From Parietaria judaica (taxonomy: Eukaryota > Streptophyta > Magnoliopsida > Rosales > Urticaceae): a stretch of 64,000 nucleotides of DNA. Shown piece by piece: positions 34,467 through 45,035 of the stretch; the stretch's first letter is position 1; every line of letters starts with the position of its first letter. The translations under genes were made by a program, and so were the position numbers. The notes below the pieces were generated by a model. It did no database searches. It was not told where the DNA came from and saw nothing but the letters and a program-made list of their open reading frames with translations. The DNA is taken from contig OX940861.1 of assembly GCA_954871525.1 (NCBI GenBank), positions 9,594,842 through 9,658,841 on the forward strand, given 5' to 3'.

Positions 34467-34494
34467 TTTTATCAAGTGTATACACTTGGTAAAA
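34467..34494 (-). other. Conserved palindrome beside the polypurine tract
   Basis: A 28-bp near-perfect palindrome centred on aagtgtatacactt, next to the tract tcccccatttt (34460-34470) and the 3' LTR. Same order and spacing as at 6021-6060. Confidence 0.8.
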
Positions 34495-34732
34495 TGAAAG
34501 ACGAATGTAACGGTGAACTGTCAAGGATATTTGCGGACTCCGTCGACCACTTTAGTTGACGCGATTACCCCGAGAAACTTTATCGGAGAACATCATCATA
34601 GTCTGTTTGATCGGTGGATTCCGTCCGGGAAGCTGATGCAGAATCTTGCTGAGTTGTAACTGGCTTCGTTGGGTGAAGCATCTTTCTTATGGCGGCGAGC
34701 TTCTCTTGGCGACAAGCTCTTTGAGTCGATGA

Positions 34733-35290
34733 GCTCGCTTATAGTGACGAACTCATCCCAGTGATGAAATTCTTCCCGCGGTGATCATCCCTTCGGCTAC
34801 AAGCTCCTCGCGACGACGAGCTCGCTTATAGCGACGAACTCCTCGCAGCGATGAACTTCTTCCAGCGATGATCTTCTTCGACAAGCTCCTCGCGACGACG
34901 AGCTCGCTTATAGCGACGAATTCCTCGCAGCGATGAACTTCTTCCAGCGATGATTTTCTTCGGCAAGCTCCTCGCGACGACGAGCTCGCTTATAGCGACG
35001 AACTCCTCGCAGCGATGAACCTCTTCCAGCGATGATCTTCTTCGGCAAGCTCCTCGCGACGACGAGCTCGCTTATAGCGACGAACTCCTCGCAGCGATGA
35101 ACCTCTTCCAGCGATGATCTTCTTCGGCAAGCTCCTCGCGACGATGAGCTCGCTTATAGCGACGAACTCCTCGCAGCGATGAACTTCTTCCAGCGATGAT
35201 CTTCTTCGACAAGCTCCTCGCGACGACGAGCTAGCTTATAGCGACGAACTCATCGCAGCGATGCACTTCTTCCAGCGCTAGTCTCCTCGC
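34733..35290 (-). repeat. 82-bp tandem array, about six units
   Basis: The motif ctcgcttatagcgacgaa recurs at about 34821, 34903, 34985, 35067, 35149 and 35231, an exact 82-bp spacing, with one more diverged copy near 34736. Units carry only a few substitutions. No open frame runs through the array. Confidence 0.93.
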
Positions 35291-35959
35291 GATGACGATG
35301 CCTATGTCATGGATGCAGTAACCTTTGCCTTGCTCATGATTAACTCTTTCTTTCGCATTGCTTTTCTTCACTAATCCTCGAAGTTGACGATCGCTTCGTC
35401 GGCTCCTTGTGTGGTTATGTCGCCGAGATATTTCTTCTCCTTGTCGTGCTTCCTTTATTCTTCTCGCTGTGTGTTCTTCTCAGGTTCTTCTTCGAAAGTT
35501 GGCGTGGTTCCCTGGTCATGAGCCAGAGTATTCGGTTGTCATAGAGGCCCTCGTTGGCGACGACATTCGCCGACGGGCGCTGATGCGGCCCAGGCATCGT
35601 TGATTTTTCATCGAGAGACTTTCCTTGTTTATTTAAACTCTGTAAACACTGTAATATATACTTCGAGGATAAAAGTGTAAATGTAAATATATACTTTGTA
35701 AATTTTAAGACATTTTTAGAAATATGAATATACAAATCTGCTTGTACTTTGAAAATTGTAAACTATTGAGATGTATGGATATATATATTGAGTATCCTGA
35801 TTCAAATTCGTCACCTCGCTTTCTGTTTGTTTGAAGAATCACCTATCGTTCCTCGGCATGTGTGTCGTCGTCGGGCATCACGCCTTACTCTGTTGTATAA
35901 GAGGAAAATCCGTGCTCGTCGAAAAGGAGTGTCCCTCCCGACGACACGTTGGTCGTGAT

Positions 35960-36665
35960 CGAGGATCACTGTTTTGGGCACTCTCGCCTCTTTTTATTCT
36001 CGGCACTCTCGCCGTAGGCACTCTCGCCTTTTGTTTGGGCACTCTCGCCTCTTTTATCTCGGCACTCTCGCCGTAGTCACTCTCGCCTTTTGTTTGGGCT
36101 CTCTCGCCTCTTTTATCTCGGCCTCTCGCCGTGGGCACTCTCGCCGTAGTCAATATTTGTGGGTGTCGACGGGCTTTATCGGGTACGAGCCGATTAGTTT
36201 ACAGGATCCCATAGGCACTCTCGCCTTTTAGCTTGGCACTCTCGCCATTTGTTTAGGCATTCTCGCCTCTTTTATCTCGGCACTCTCGCCGGTGTGGGCT
36301 TGCTCGGCGCCCTAGCCGTATTTTTTATTTTCTCGGCACTCTCGCCGGTTTGGGCTTGCTCGGCACCCTAGCCGTATTTTTTATTTTCTCGGCACTCTCG
36401 CCGATATGGGCTTGCTCGGCGCCCTAGCCGTATACATTTTTTCTTTTTTCATTTTCTCGGCACTCTCGCCGGTATGGGCTTGCTCGGCGCCCTAGCCGTA
36501 TATTTTTTTTTTATTTTCTTAGCACTCTCGCCGGTATGGGCTTGCTCGGCGCCCTAGCCGTATTTTTCATTTTCTCGGCACTCTCGCCGGTATGGGCTTG
36601 CTCGGCGCCCTAGCCGTATATATTTTTTCTTTTTTCATTTTCTCGGCACTCTCGCCGGTATGTTT
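35960..36665 (-). repeat. Array of ctcggcactctcgccg units
   Basis: The first part has short units of 20-40 bp. From about 36275 the units are about 60 bp and read ctcggcactctcgccggtat, then gggcttgctcggcgccctag, then a T-rich spacer. The reverse complement matches the array at 5477-5740 in the related element. Confidence 0.9.
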
Positions 36666-36766
36666 GTAATTTTGTAGATATATGTATATTGTTGCCCTTT
36701 TTGCGATGAGGTCAGCCAACTTCGTCGCCGATTTTGTGCCTTGGTTAGGATAGACCTCGTCGTGTC

Positions 36767-37890
36767 TTAGGGTTTGGATGGGGACGACGTCTTGATCCCG
36801 AGACCCTCGCTTGGTGTCCTTGGATTTGCCGACGAATTTTCGAAGGGGCTCTCCTTCATCGAGTCGTGCTTATAGGAAATTGGCGACGAGCCCGTTGAAG
36901 CAGCCGACGGATGGGCGTCGCCGTTTTCGCACTCTTGGTTTCCTCGAACCTCTTTGTGAGAAACTTCTTCGTACTTCGTGCTTCTAGACTTGTCGACCGT
37001 CTTTTTGCCTCCGATCTCGTCGACCGACTTCGAGCTTCCGGCCTCGTCGACCATCTTCTTGCTCCCGGTCTCGTCGACCGACTTCGAGCTTCCGGTCTCG
37101 TCGACCATCTTCTTGCTCCCGGTCTCGTCGACCGACTTCGAGCTTCCTCCGGCCTCGTCGACCGACTTCTTGCTCCTGGCCTTATCGGCCATCCTCGCGC
37201 TTCTGGTGGTGATGTCTCCGTTGATCCTCGAAGATGGTCTCCGGTTAGCGTCGGGCGTCCTTTGGTGATGGCGGGTTTTCTTTAGTGACGAGCTCTTTGA
37301 GCTCCTCTTCGTGACGAGCTCCTCAAGCTCCTCTTCGTGACGAGCTCCTCGAGCTCCTCTTGGTGACGAGCTCCTCTCCGTGACGAGCTCATCGAGCATT
37401 GCTTGGTGATGAGTTCCTCGATGAGGCCTCCTTGCTCATGATTTCTTCGGTTATCGAGGAAGTCTTCTCGCTCCTGACCTCTTTTTCTACTCCTCTTGGT
37501 CTCATCGATGGACCATCTCTTCTTTGTTTTCCTTCTTCTCGAATTGCTTCCTTTTGCCTCTCGACTCACGCTTCTTTGCCAAGATCGCTGCTTCCTTCTC
37601 CGGTCACAGCCCCTCTTCTTCCACGAGATAGAAGGTTTCAGCCACCGTATTTTCTGGGCGTCTCTCCTTTGATCGGCAGAGGCGTAATCCATGAGGAGGA
37701 TGAGCCGTCGGTTCCCCTCCGCTTCTTCTTCCGCCTCCTCTTTTGCTTCCTCGGCTTTCGTCGTCGTTTTTGTGGCCTTCACCTTCGCCTCAGCTAGCAG
37801 TTGTTGGAGACTTGCCACTGTACCTTCTCCCCCATCGTTGGAGATGATTCCTTCGTTCGCTGAGATCTCTTTTTCCTCCAAGTTCCTGGC
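36767..37890 (-). pseudogene. Gag-like N-terminal remnant with repeats
   Basis: Two overlapping minus-strand frames (about 37881-37282 and 37399-36767). The start, SLQQLLAEAKVKATKTTTKA, resembles the coiled-coil Gag start of the element at 838 (LQRQLAEANVRVMEATR). After that it becomes Ser/Arg/Glu-rich with a reiterated LEELVTKRS segment and an 18-residue repeat KSVDETGSKKMVDE (about 36990-37170). No ATG stands at the position of the related Gag start, and no capsid or zinc motif is seen. It is probably not a functional protein. Confidence 0.6.
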
Positions 37891-37912
37891 TGTGAGTTAG
37901 AAAGAAAACAAA

Positions 37913-37933
37913 GCCCCACGGTGGGCGCCAAAC
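37913..37933 (-). other. Primer-binding site of the non-autonomous Gypsy element
   Basis: On the minus strand it reads gtttggcgcccaccgtgggg, one base different from the site at 773-793. Confidence 0.82.
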
Positions 37934-39062
37934 TGTAGAGGGCGATTTTCACCACCCTTTTCCAGTCACAAAAATAATCACAAATAACAAGTTAACAACA
38001 ATGATCAGTGAATATCTTTGATTTATTATATTTCCGACGAGAGCTCGGTTTCCTTTCGTTGAGTAGCTGGACAATTGAAGGAAAATGATAAGAATAGGAT
38101 ATGATTTGATTCCGCACCTCGCCGGCTTCAGCGAGGCTGCCTACGTACCCGGTATACCGGGATCAGGTCATCACGTAGTTCAATGTGGTTGGCGTTATCT
38201 TTCTTCTTTCTCTCTGGTTTCTCTTGCTGGTTTCTCTTGGTGGTTTCTCTTAGCCGAATCTCCACCCCCTCTCTCCTGACCGAATCTCTCCTCTGGGATC
38301 CTTCCTGCTCCTCCTATCTGGTCTTTGCTCCCGGGAGCCTTCCTGCTCCTCCTCTCTGGTCTTTGCTCCTGGGATCCTTCCTGCTTCTCCTCTCTGGTCT
38401 TTGCTCCCGGGATCTTTCCTGCTCCTCCTCTTTTTATGAGGTTTACGTATGTATTTCTAGGCTTAGGGTTTCTGCCTCTCTCCCCCTTTCTGGTCTTTGC
38501 TCCCGGGAGCCTTCCTGCTCCTCCTCTCTGGTCTTTGCTCCCGGGAGTCTTCCTGCTCCTCCTCTCTGGTCTTTGCTCCCGGGATCCTTCCTGCTCCTCA
38601 TCTTTTCATGAGGTTTACGTATGTATTTCTAGGCTTAGGGTTTCTGCCTCTCTCCCCCTTCTCGTCTTTGCTCCTTGAATCTCGCTTTTATAGAGCTTAC
38701 AACTGCCTTCTCACCTCTTTCCCGCCCTTTGTCGCGTCCAATCACTATCTTCTCTAGGAGTGATGTGATGGAAGCGTGGCTAGCCCATGCTTTGCGTCAT
38801 TCGTAGAGCAGACTGCCAGAGTGGGTAGGTGGGCTTCATTAAATGCACATCTCGTCAATGGTCATTCAGCTCTGCATACTTCGTCATCGATGCCTCTCGT
38901 CGAGTGAGTGAGGGGACACTTCGTCGCGGCTTAAACCTCCTCGAGGACGTTCTTTGGTTTACCATCGGTCAACGAAGCTCCTCGTCCTCCTCTTACGTCG
39001 TTTATGGGACAAAACGACACGAGTTGTGTTGAGGATGAATTTGACCAAATCCGACCTTAACA
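37934..39062 (-). repeat. 5' LTR of the non-autonomous Gypsy element
   Basis: 1129 bp. It aligns with 33337-34454 along its length, differing mainly in the copy number and order of the ggtctttgctcccgggagcc minisatellite units (38290-38610) plus scattered substitutions. It is followed by the duplication atccc. Confidence 0.92.
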
Positions 39063-39067
39063 ATCCC

Positions 39068-39458
39068 AAGAATTTATTTGTTGTGTAGTGTAATTGTAAA
39101 TGTATTATTCAACTATTCATACTGCGTCAAACCTTACTATTTAAATAAATATATAATTGAAAGCATCTTCTCTTCTCTCTAAAAATAATGAATAAATGCT
39201 TCTCTCTAGCTTGTAGAGAGTTCAAAGTAAACGCCATTAATCAACCGATTATGGCAATGGACCATCGTTCGCAAAATTTATCTCAATAATTGACACTCCG
39301 GCAAATGTCCCATTTTATATCATTACCTTTTGACACTATTACCCCTTACATTTTATACATGCCTCTTCTAGAACACAATATTCTTCACTTAACCATCTCC
39401 ATATTTCGGATTATTCATACCAAAAATGGGAATCTAATATGTTTGTTTGTATAATACA

Positions 39459-39498
<40 letters not shown>

Positions 39499-40012
39499 AT
39501 TTATGTATATATAAGTTAATAATATCATAATACCAAAGAGGACCTTTTTAACAACCTCTTCTCCAAGTACATGGAATTGGATCATGGATGAGACATGAGA
39601 GTCATCACATTCATAAGGGATTGGATCATTTGAATCTTCTTTATAATATACGTATTAAATGTAACATATATAGTTTGAAAAGAATATTTTAAAATACAAA
39701 AATATTGAAGAAAATGTATAACACATTTTTTTCCGATTGCCCCTTCCTCAAGCAAGTCAATCATCGACCAAATAGCCAATGTAGAGAAGCTTCTATGCCA
39801 TATCCCTTATATATATATGTATGTATATTTTCAAAGCTCTTGATTGACTTATATAATATGTTATTATATATTTGATCTGGTCTAAACTTTAATCTACAAT
39901 ATAAATGTGTGAGAGGATGTGTGAGAACCTCTCTCTCTCTCTCCTCTTCCAATCAAACCAACCAACCAAAAATCACACACACAAATTCTCTCTCCTATCT
40001 CTCTCTCGCTCT
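39068..40012. other. Promoter-side region of the ZCF37-like gene
   Basis: AT-rich, with a TA microsatellite at 39463-39496. TATA-like stretches lie at 39850-39872. From about 39930 the sequence becomes CT-rich, typical of a plant 5' UTR. Confidence 0.45.
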
Positions 40013-40822
40013 ATGTTGATGAATCTCTTGATCTGCGGCAGTAACTTTCAATCAGAAGAGCGCGACGAAGATCCGCTTCCGATGAGCGGGAATTCGAGTC
40101 CCTCTTCGACGCCGAGAAAGTCGAGGGTGTTCTGCAGAAGCAGCAACAACAACAGCCGAGACAAGAACCCGTACGCGACGCGAGGCCTCGACAAGTTCTC
40201 GGCTCTCTTGGCGGATCTTGAAGAGAAGCGCCGGAAGATCTACGCCGCCAACGGCTCTGATCACGACATCTCCTTCGTCAGATTCGTTTACAAGGACACC
40301 AACGATCTTGTCCCGGTCGTGATCAAGCTCAAGGACAGCAACCAAAGCGCCAAGAGCAATGACAAGATCAGGAAAGAAGCGAAGACAAAAACGAAGAGCA
40401 GTACCAATGTCATCACAACTGAAGAGGTCGCAGAAAGTCAAAGCTCCCCGGAGCGGAGTCAAGACAAGCTCGACGAGAAGGCGAAGAAGCCGAGCTTGAC
40501 ATGGAGAAACGTGGTAGAGTGGGACAACCTGAGAAGGCCGTCGTTTTACTTGCCGATTGCGTTGATCATGATCTTGTTGCTGCTCGTTTTTTTCGGGCGT
40601 TCGGTCGCGATATTGTGCATTTCGATCGGGTGGTACGTCGTTCCGGCGCTGAATGAGAGCGTTTTGGCAAAGAAGAGGACTTCGGCGGCGAAGGCGAAGA
40701 CCAAGAAGGATTACGTGAAGAGGGTGAGTGAGAAAAGGATGGTCAGTGACGGGTTGGTCTCGTCTCCAAGGCTGAATAGTAAGTCTCCAACACGACAAGA
40801 TCATCAGAGAAACTGGTGTTGA
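40013..40822 (+). CDS. ZCF37-like membrane protein
   Basis: A single-exon frame of 269 residues. The start MLMNLLICGSNF and the core NPYATRGLDKFSALLADLEE followed by KRRKIYA and FVRFVYKDTNDLVPVVIK match the plant ZCF37 family, whose function is not known. Residues about 178-214 are a long hydrophobic segment (one or two membrane spans) after a Lys/Ser-rich middle, and the C-terminus is basic. I chose ATG 40013 because the family starts this way. An in-frame ATG at 39905 would add 36 residues, but these are encoded by what looks like CT-rich leader. No intron is needed. Confidence 0.85.
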   Translation: MLMNLLICGSNFQSEERDEDPLPMSGNSSPSSTPRKSRVFCRSSNNNSRDKNPYATRGLDKFSALLADLEEKRRKIYAANGSDHDISFVRFVYKDTNDLVPVVIKLKDSNQSAKSNDKIRKEAKTKTKSSTNVITTEEVAESQSSPERSQDKLDEKAKKPSLTWRNVVEWDNLRRPSFYLPIALIMILLLLVFFGRSVAILCISIGWYVVPALNESVLAKKRTSAAKAKTKKDYVKRVSEKRMVSDGLVSSPRLNSKSPTRQDHQRNWC

Positions 40823-41846
40823 TACTTTTTTTATTTTTTATTTTTATCTGATTTTTATTAATTTTTGGTTTCTTGATCTTACCCTTTTTTTTCTGGGTTT
40901 TTGAATTTTGGGAAAGTCTGGATTCTGTGTAAATAATAATTTTATTTTTTGACGTGATACAAATGTAATGTAAATTACCGAGTCACATGCGTTTACTTTT
41001 AGGAATAATTGAATTGTAAAAAAAAAATGATCGCAAAGATGTTTGCTTATCTTAATTGTCACGCTCTTAAGTCTTAATTATTAATCAAGGTTTGACGAAA
41101 TCAAAAGTTATAGAATATTCTAAAGTCGTCAAGCTCAAAGACTAGTGAATATATATATATATTCTAGAGAAGCGTCTCTGACTTTTAAGCCATGTAGGGA
41201 CTTACTTTAGAACATCTCAAATATTTTAAACAAACGATGTCGTTTTTTATTCAAAAAATTGCAAGAAAATCTTCTTTTCAGATATGCTCACATGTCTTCG
41301 ACAAGGTTATTATCTGATTGCCATAAATACATCCCCCAAAAACCTGGTGACACAATGTGGCCCAAACGGTCATATTAAATGCGTGATTTTATAAACTCTC
41401 ACAACATATCTTTGGTGTTCAAAAACATAGGATTTTGGCCGAAAAAAGAAAAAAAGCATCGACATTACAATGGAATCACGTTTGTAACGACTAATTGTTT
41501 GTACACTTGAACAAGCTCGGAGTTGGTCTTGATTTGGTCTTTGTTGAATGAGTAAGCTTGTTCTGAGAATATGATTCACGTGCTGATGAAAATCCCTATT
41601 CCTACATAATAGACAATGTCAGCATTTCAGGGCCATTTAATTTAGAGCCTAAATTTGATTGGTCAAAAGATAGCTAATTATCTTAATGAAAATGTGTTTA
41701 TTATTAATGACAATCAATCAAGTTATTATTCACCAATTTATCAGAAACTGCTCAACCCGGTTTACAAAACACATGAAACGACTTTTGAAAATCCTACAAA
41801 GCAATTTACTAGAAACCAAATCAATCCCACACTTTGCTACTTGATT
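40823..41846. other. Convergent intergenic region
   Basis: Lies between the 3' ends of the ZCF37-like gene and the AKAP17A-like gene. It holds a short AT repeat at 41145-41162. No gene identified. Confidence 0.4.
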
Positions 41847-43124
41847 TTATACCTTGAACCTCTTTCGGCGAGCATCATCGGGCGCTGTTTCTCTTCTATA
41901 ATGTGTTGGCGCTGTTTCTTTCGTCCCCCTTATTTCCAGCGTTTGACCCGGCAAGTTTTGAAAGAAGCCATCTTTGTCCCATGTAACCTCGTAATCGGCC
42001 AACAATCTCGATCCTTGCTGCAAATAGCAAGCCGTTTTTACTTGATTATACAACTAGAACAAGCACTGCGTATTTCAAATCAAGACCCAGCAACATTTCT
42101 TGTATTCGCACCTTTTGCATTGAGCGGCAACATAATACTTTCAAGGTGTTGTAGAACTCCTCGTGTGTCTCGAACTGAGCCACAATCTTACAGTGGAGAC
42201 CCGAGATTATGTCCGCACCGTCTTCGCCCACATCGCTGCGTAGATCGTTGTCCTCGGCAACGTTAAGATTCCTGTAAGATTAATAAATCAAAATGATTGA
42301 TGCCCTACTAAACCATTAAAAGCAATGAGTGAGCTGATAAGGCAAAACGAAGGAATTAGCGCAATGACATGCCTTATTCTTCCAAATGCTGAAAAAATGG
42401 TATGAGTGACGAGCAAAGAAGGCTTCGACGAGACTCGAGGCTCGGCGAACCACCGCGACGGAACGCCTCTAAGCACGATCGTGTCCGGCTCTTGCTTCGA
42501 ACTCCTCGAATACCCTGTGATTAACATCATGATTTCACAAAAAATGGTCAACATTTTGTGATCATAAATACCTCAAATCTCAATCAAAATTGAAGCAAAA
42601 CCTCGATTCCGCGAAGTGTAGAATTCTCCCCAGTCGCTCTTCATGGCTTCGAAATCGTCCGAAATTGGAACTGCAACGTTTAATTTGAACTTCAGACCCT
42701 CTATGTTCAATTCGATTCCGTCCAATTTCTCGACCAGGTAACTTCTCCAATCGAGGAACTTCTTCTCCAACACGCTCGGATCGTCCTCTCCATCGCTGAA
42801 CTTGTCTCTGGTGCCGATGGCAATCCCTAGGTCGCGCACGACGAGCGCGCCGAGAGCGAGAGGATCGCCGCGCTTGCGGTTCTTGAGGTCCCTGACGCGG
42901 CGGATCCGGAGGTCTTCCTCGGACACGACGACGGGGACGGAGAGGGAGGTCTTGAGGAAGTCGATGAGCGTTCGCTTCAGCTTCCACTCGTCGGTGAGCT
43001 TCGTCACCGCCGGACTCGCCGGGAAGATGGTGAGGTTGAGCCTCACGCGCGGGACCAGAGACAGGCCGTTCTCGAGGTCTAGGGCTTCCGTTGGTGGCAG
43101 AGAACCCAACGGTCGAATACTCAT
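41847..43124 (-). CDS. AKAP17A/XE7-like protein, four exons
   Basis: Inferred exons on the minus strand: 43124-42602, 42514-42373, 42271-42112 and 42017-41847, giving 331 residues. The N-terminus (PPTEALDLENGLSLVPRVRL, LKRTLIDFLKTSLSVPVVV) and the middle (IVLRGVPSRWFAEP, FSAFGRIRN) fit the RNA-recognition-like region of AKAP17A/XE7 proteins. The end has HEEFYNTLKVLCCRSMQK and LLADYEVTWDKDGFF. Animal members act at nuclear speckles in splicing regulation; the plant role is inferred. ATG 43124 is the first ATG in this frame. Intron 2 must use a GC donor (ATAAG|GCATGT) to keep the frame; introns 1 and 3 are GT-AG. Confidence 0.85.
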
Positions 43125-43270
43125 CTTTCTCTCCAAAAAGAAGTTAGGGCTTCGGCTCGACTAGTATGGTAATTGTGGAAGACAGCATAACTTTTCAAGA
43201 GTACAGCAAGTAAAACGACATAAGAACTACGAGAAGTAGAACAAGTGCTTAAAAAGAAAACGACACGTCA

Positions 43271-43302
<32 letters not shown>

Positions 43303-43700
43303 GAAAAAATTATTTCATTATATACCTTATTATATTTTCAATCGTTTGATTTTAAAAAGTGCTAAAATATACTTTAAAGGTTAAAGTATGTTCTAGTTTT
43401 ATTTTATGTCTTCCAAATATTTTGATTTTTTAAATCAAAATTATCTCTTCTCTTATTCAAATTTAGTAATTTTATTTTACCAATAGTTAATCTTTAGAGA
43501 TTTAATTTGCTTGATAAACAAATTCATTTTTTTAAAATAATATTGTCAGTTACAGTTGATATGTGTTATGGGTATTTTTCAGAGTCCAAAAAAAATTAAG
43601 GCCCAGCTCATAAAACATGCCCTAGAGACTCATTTATCAAGCCGAAACGCCTGGAGGATGCAAAAATAGCATACGACATTGTATAGAGAAAACGCATCCG
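43125..43700. other. 5' flank of the AKAP17A-like gene
   Basis: AT-rich, with an AT microsatellite at about 43270-43301. No reading frame of interest. Confidence 0.4.
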
Positions 43701-43769
43701 CGGACATCAAAAAAGAACCAACTTAAAAAGGGCCATACTTACGCATAGACCCCTATGAGCTCTGTGGAT

Positions 43770-43830
43770 GTCAAATAACGCACCATCGATGCCCATGGAT
43801 GCCATTAAGCTTTTGGGGACGCTTGGGGTG
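43770..43830. repeat. Minisatellite core, copy 1
   Basis: gtcaaataacgcaccatcga to ttttggggacgcttggggtg. Copies 2 and 3 are at 45349-45410 and 45477-45532, on the other side of the LTR element that split the array. Confidence 0.85.
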
Positions 43831-44129
43831 TGATGTAGAGCGTAACTATGGTGATTGAAGAATGCGTCTATGCGAGCAAGAACTCGACTTTTCTCAAGCA
43901 AAGAAGGCTCGAATTTTTATCAAACCAAAAAACTGCATCTCAAATTGCAAACAGAGCTTTTAATGCTCTAGGTTTATCACGATTCCTATAAAATAGGAAC
44001 TAACAATATAACCCTAATAATGAAAATAAAAAGAAAATAATAATAAATAATAATTAAACTTAAAACAATTAATTAATAAACTTAAAACAGAAAATAAATA
44101 AATCGATCTCATTGGGTTGATCGGCATCA
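43831..44129 (-). repeat. 3' LTR of the TRIM-like element
   Basis: 299 bp, tgatgtagagcg to gatcggcatca on the plus strand. On the minus strand its first bases TGA form the stop codon of the internal ORF. Confidence 0.95.
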
Positions 44130-44960
44130 TTCTCTCGGCGTTGAGAAAATTCGTCCTCGAATTTCTTGGGGTGTGTTGGTAGTGGACTCATGTGGTTCAT
44201 CGGAGTCGGGCGTCGCGATCGTTATGTCGGGCGGCTTGTCGGGTGGCTCCTTCGTACACTTAATTATTGGCCGCACGCGGATCTCGTCACGTTGTTCGTC
44301 TTCCAGCTCGGGCATCTCCTTGGATTTTAAACCAAAAAATAATTTTGGACTCTTCACGTCTTTCTCAATGTGAGTCAGGAATTTTTTTATTGAGAAAAGG
44401 TTGCTCGGGCTCCGCAAAACATCTATCTTCGTTGCGGTCAAGCACGACACATGAACAACACGAATTATAGTCGTGTCACTCTCGAATTGCTTCTCGTCGT
44501 CGTCGGCCCCCTCAAGCCCGACCTCGTCATACGCGGACTCTTCTTGATCGGTGCACACATTGTCGTCGTATACGGCCTCGTCATGCACGATTTTGGCGTA
44601 CTCCGCCTCGTCATAAACGGGCTCGTCGTAAACAGCTTCGTCATACTCATCGTACACGGGTTCGTCATACTCCGTCTCGCCGTAAACTGATTCGTCGTAC
44701 ACGGCCTCTCCGTGCTCCGCCTCATCGTACGTCGATTCGTCGTACTCCGGGATAGCCACCTCGAACGCCGCTACCCTTCGCGCATCTTCCGGGACTGCCG
44801 CACGTCCAAAATTCTGCCCGAACAGGTTGGCTTGGTCGTCCTCGGTGTCGGACTCGTCTCGGCATCGTTGCTCCGTTTGATTCTGCACCAGTGCAGCCAT
44901 CTGACGGGTTAGCAATTCCACCTGAGCGCGCAATCCGTCGACCTCTTCTCGTCTCACCAT
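44127..44960 (-). CDS. ORF of the TRIM-like element, YDE-repeat protein
   Basis: 277 residues from ATG 44960. The N-terminus VDGLRAQVELLTRQMAALVQ is a likely coiled coil, as in many plant Gag starts. Then comes an acidic region with many VYDE or EYDE repeats (about 44550-44750), then IKKFLTHIEKDVKSPKLFFG and a Pro-rich end. No zinc knuckle, protease or polymerase motif is present. The frame fills nearly the whole interior and ends exactly on the LTR. I do not know its role; it may be a Gag-derived or captured protein that helps packaging, or simply unselected. Confidence 0.65.
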   Translation of the reverse strand: MVRREEVDGLRAQVELLTRQMAALVQNQTEQRCRDESDTEDDQANLFGQNFGRAAVPEDARRVAAFEVAIPEYDESTYDEAEHGEAVYDESVYGETEYDEPVYDEYDEAVYDEPVYDEAEYAKIVHDEAVYDDNVCTDQEESAYDEVGLEGADDDEKQFESDTTIIRVVHVSCLTATKIDVLRSPSNLFSIKKFLTHIEKDVKSPKLFFGLKSKEMPELEDEQRDEIRVRPIIKCTKEPPDKPPDITIATPDSDEPHESTTNTPQEIRGRIFSTPRE

Positions 44961-45035
44961 ATCCTCTACGAAAGCTTCGTGAACGGCTCGCTTCTTCGGT
45001 GCCTCTGCACAGAAACGAGTGGCTCTGATACCAAC

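Larger units (their letters stand above)
33337..39062 (-). mobile_element. Non-autonomous Gypsy LTR element
   Basis: A 5726-bp minus-strand element with LTRs of 1118 and 1129 bp and a 5-bp duplication atccc at 33332-33336 and 39063-39067. LTR ends, primer-binding site, the palindrome beside the polypurine tract and one tandem array match the plus-strand Gypsy element at 9-6846, so it is a relative. The interior has only a Gag-like N-terminal remnant and minisatellites. No protease, RT, RNase H or integrase can be seen in any frame, so it would depend on another element for its proteins. Confidence 0.92.

Noticed and set aside
34760..36665. Regular repeats considered as a CRISPR array
   Set aside because: Plant nuclear DNA; whole units including would-be spacers are repeated, so this is a minisatellite.
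36911..37285. Plus-strand frame with repeated LVDRLRASG
   Set aside because: Antisense shadow of the 18-residue repeat in the Gag-like remnant.
42580..43164. Other long frames opposite or overlapping the first AKAP17A-like exon
   Set aside because: GC-rich shadows; only the chosen frame gives family similarity and joins the other exons.
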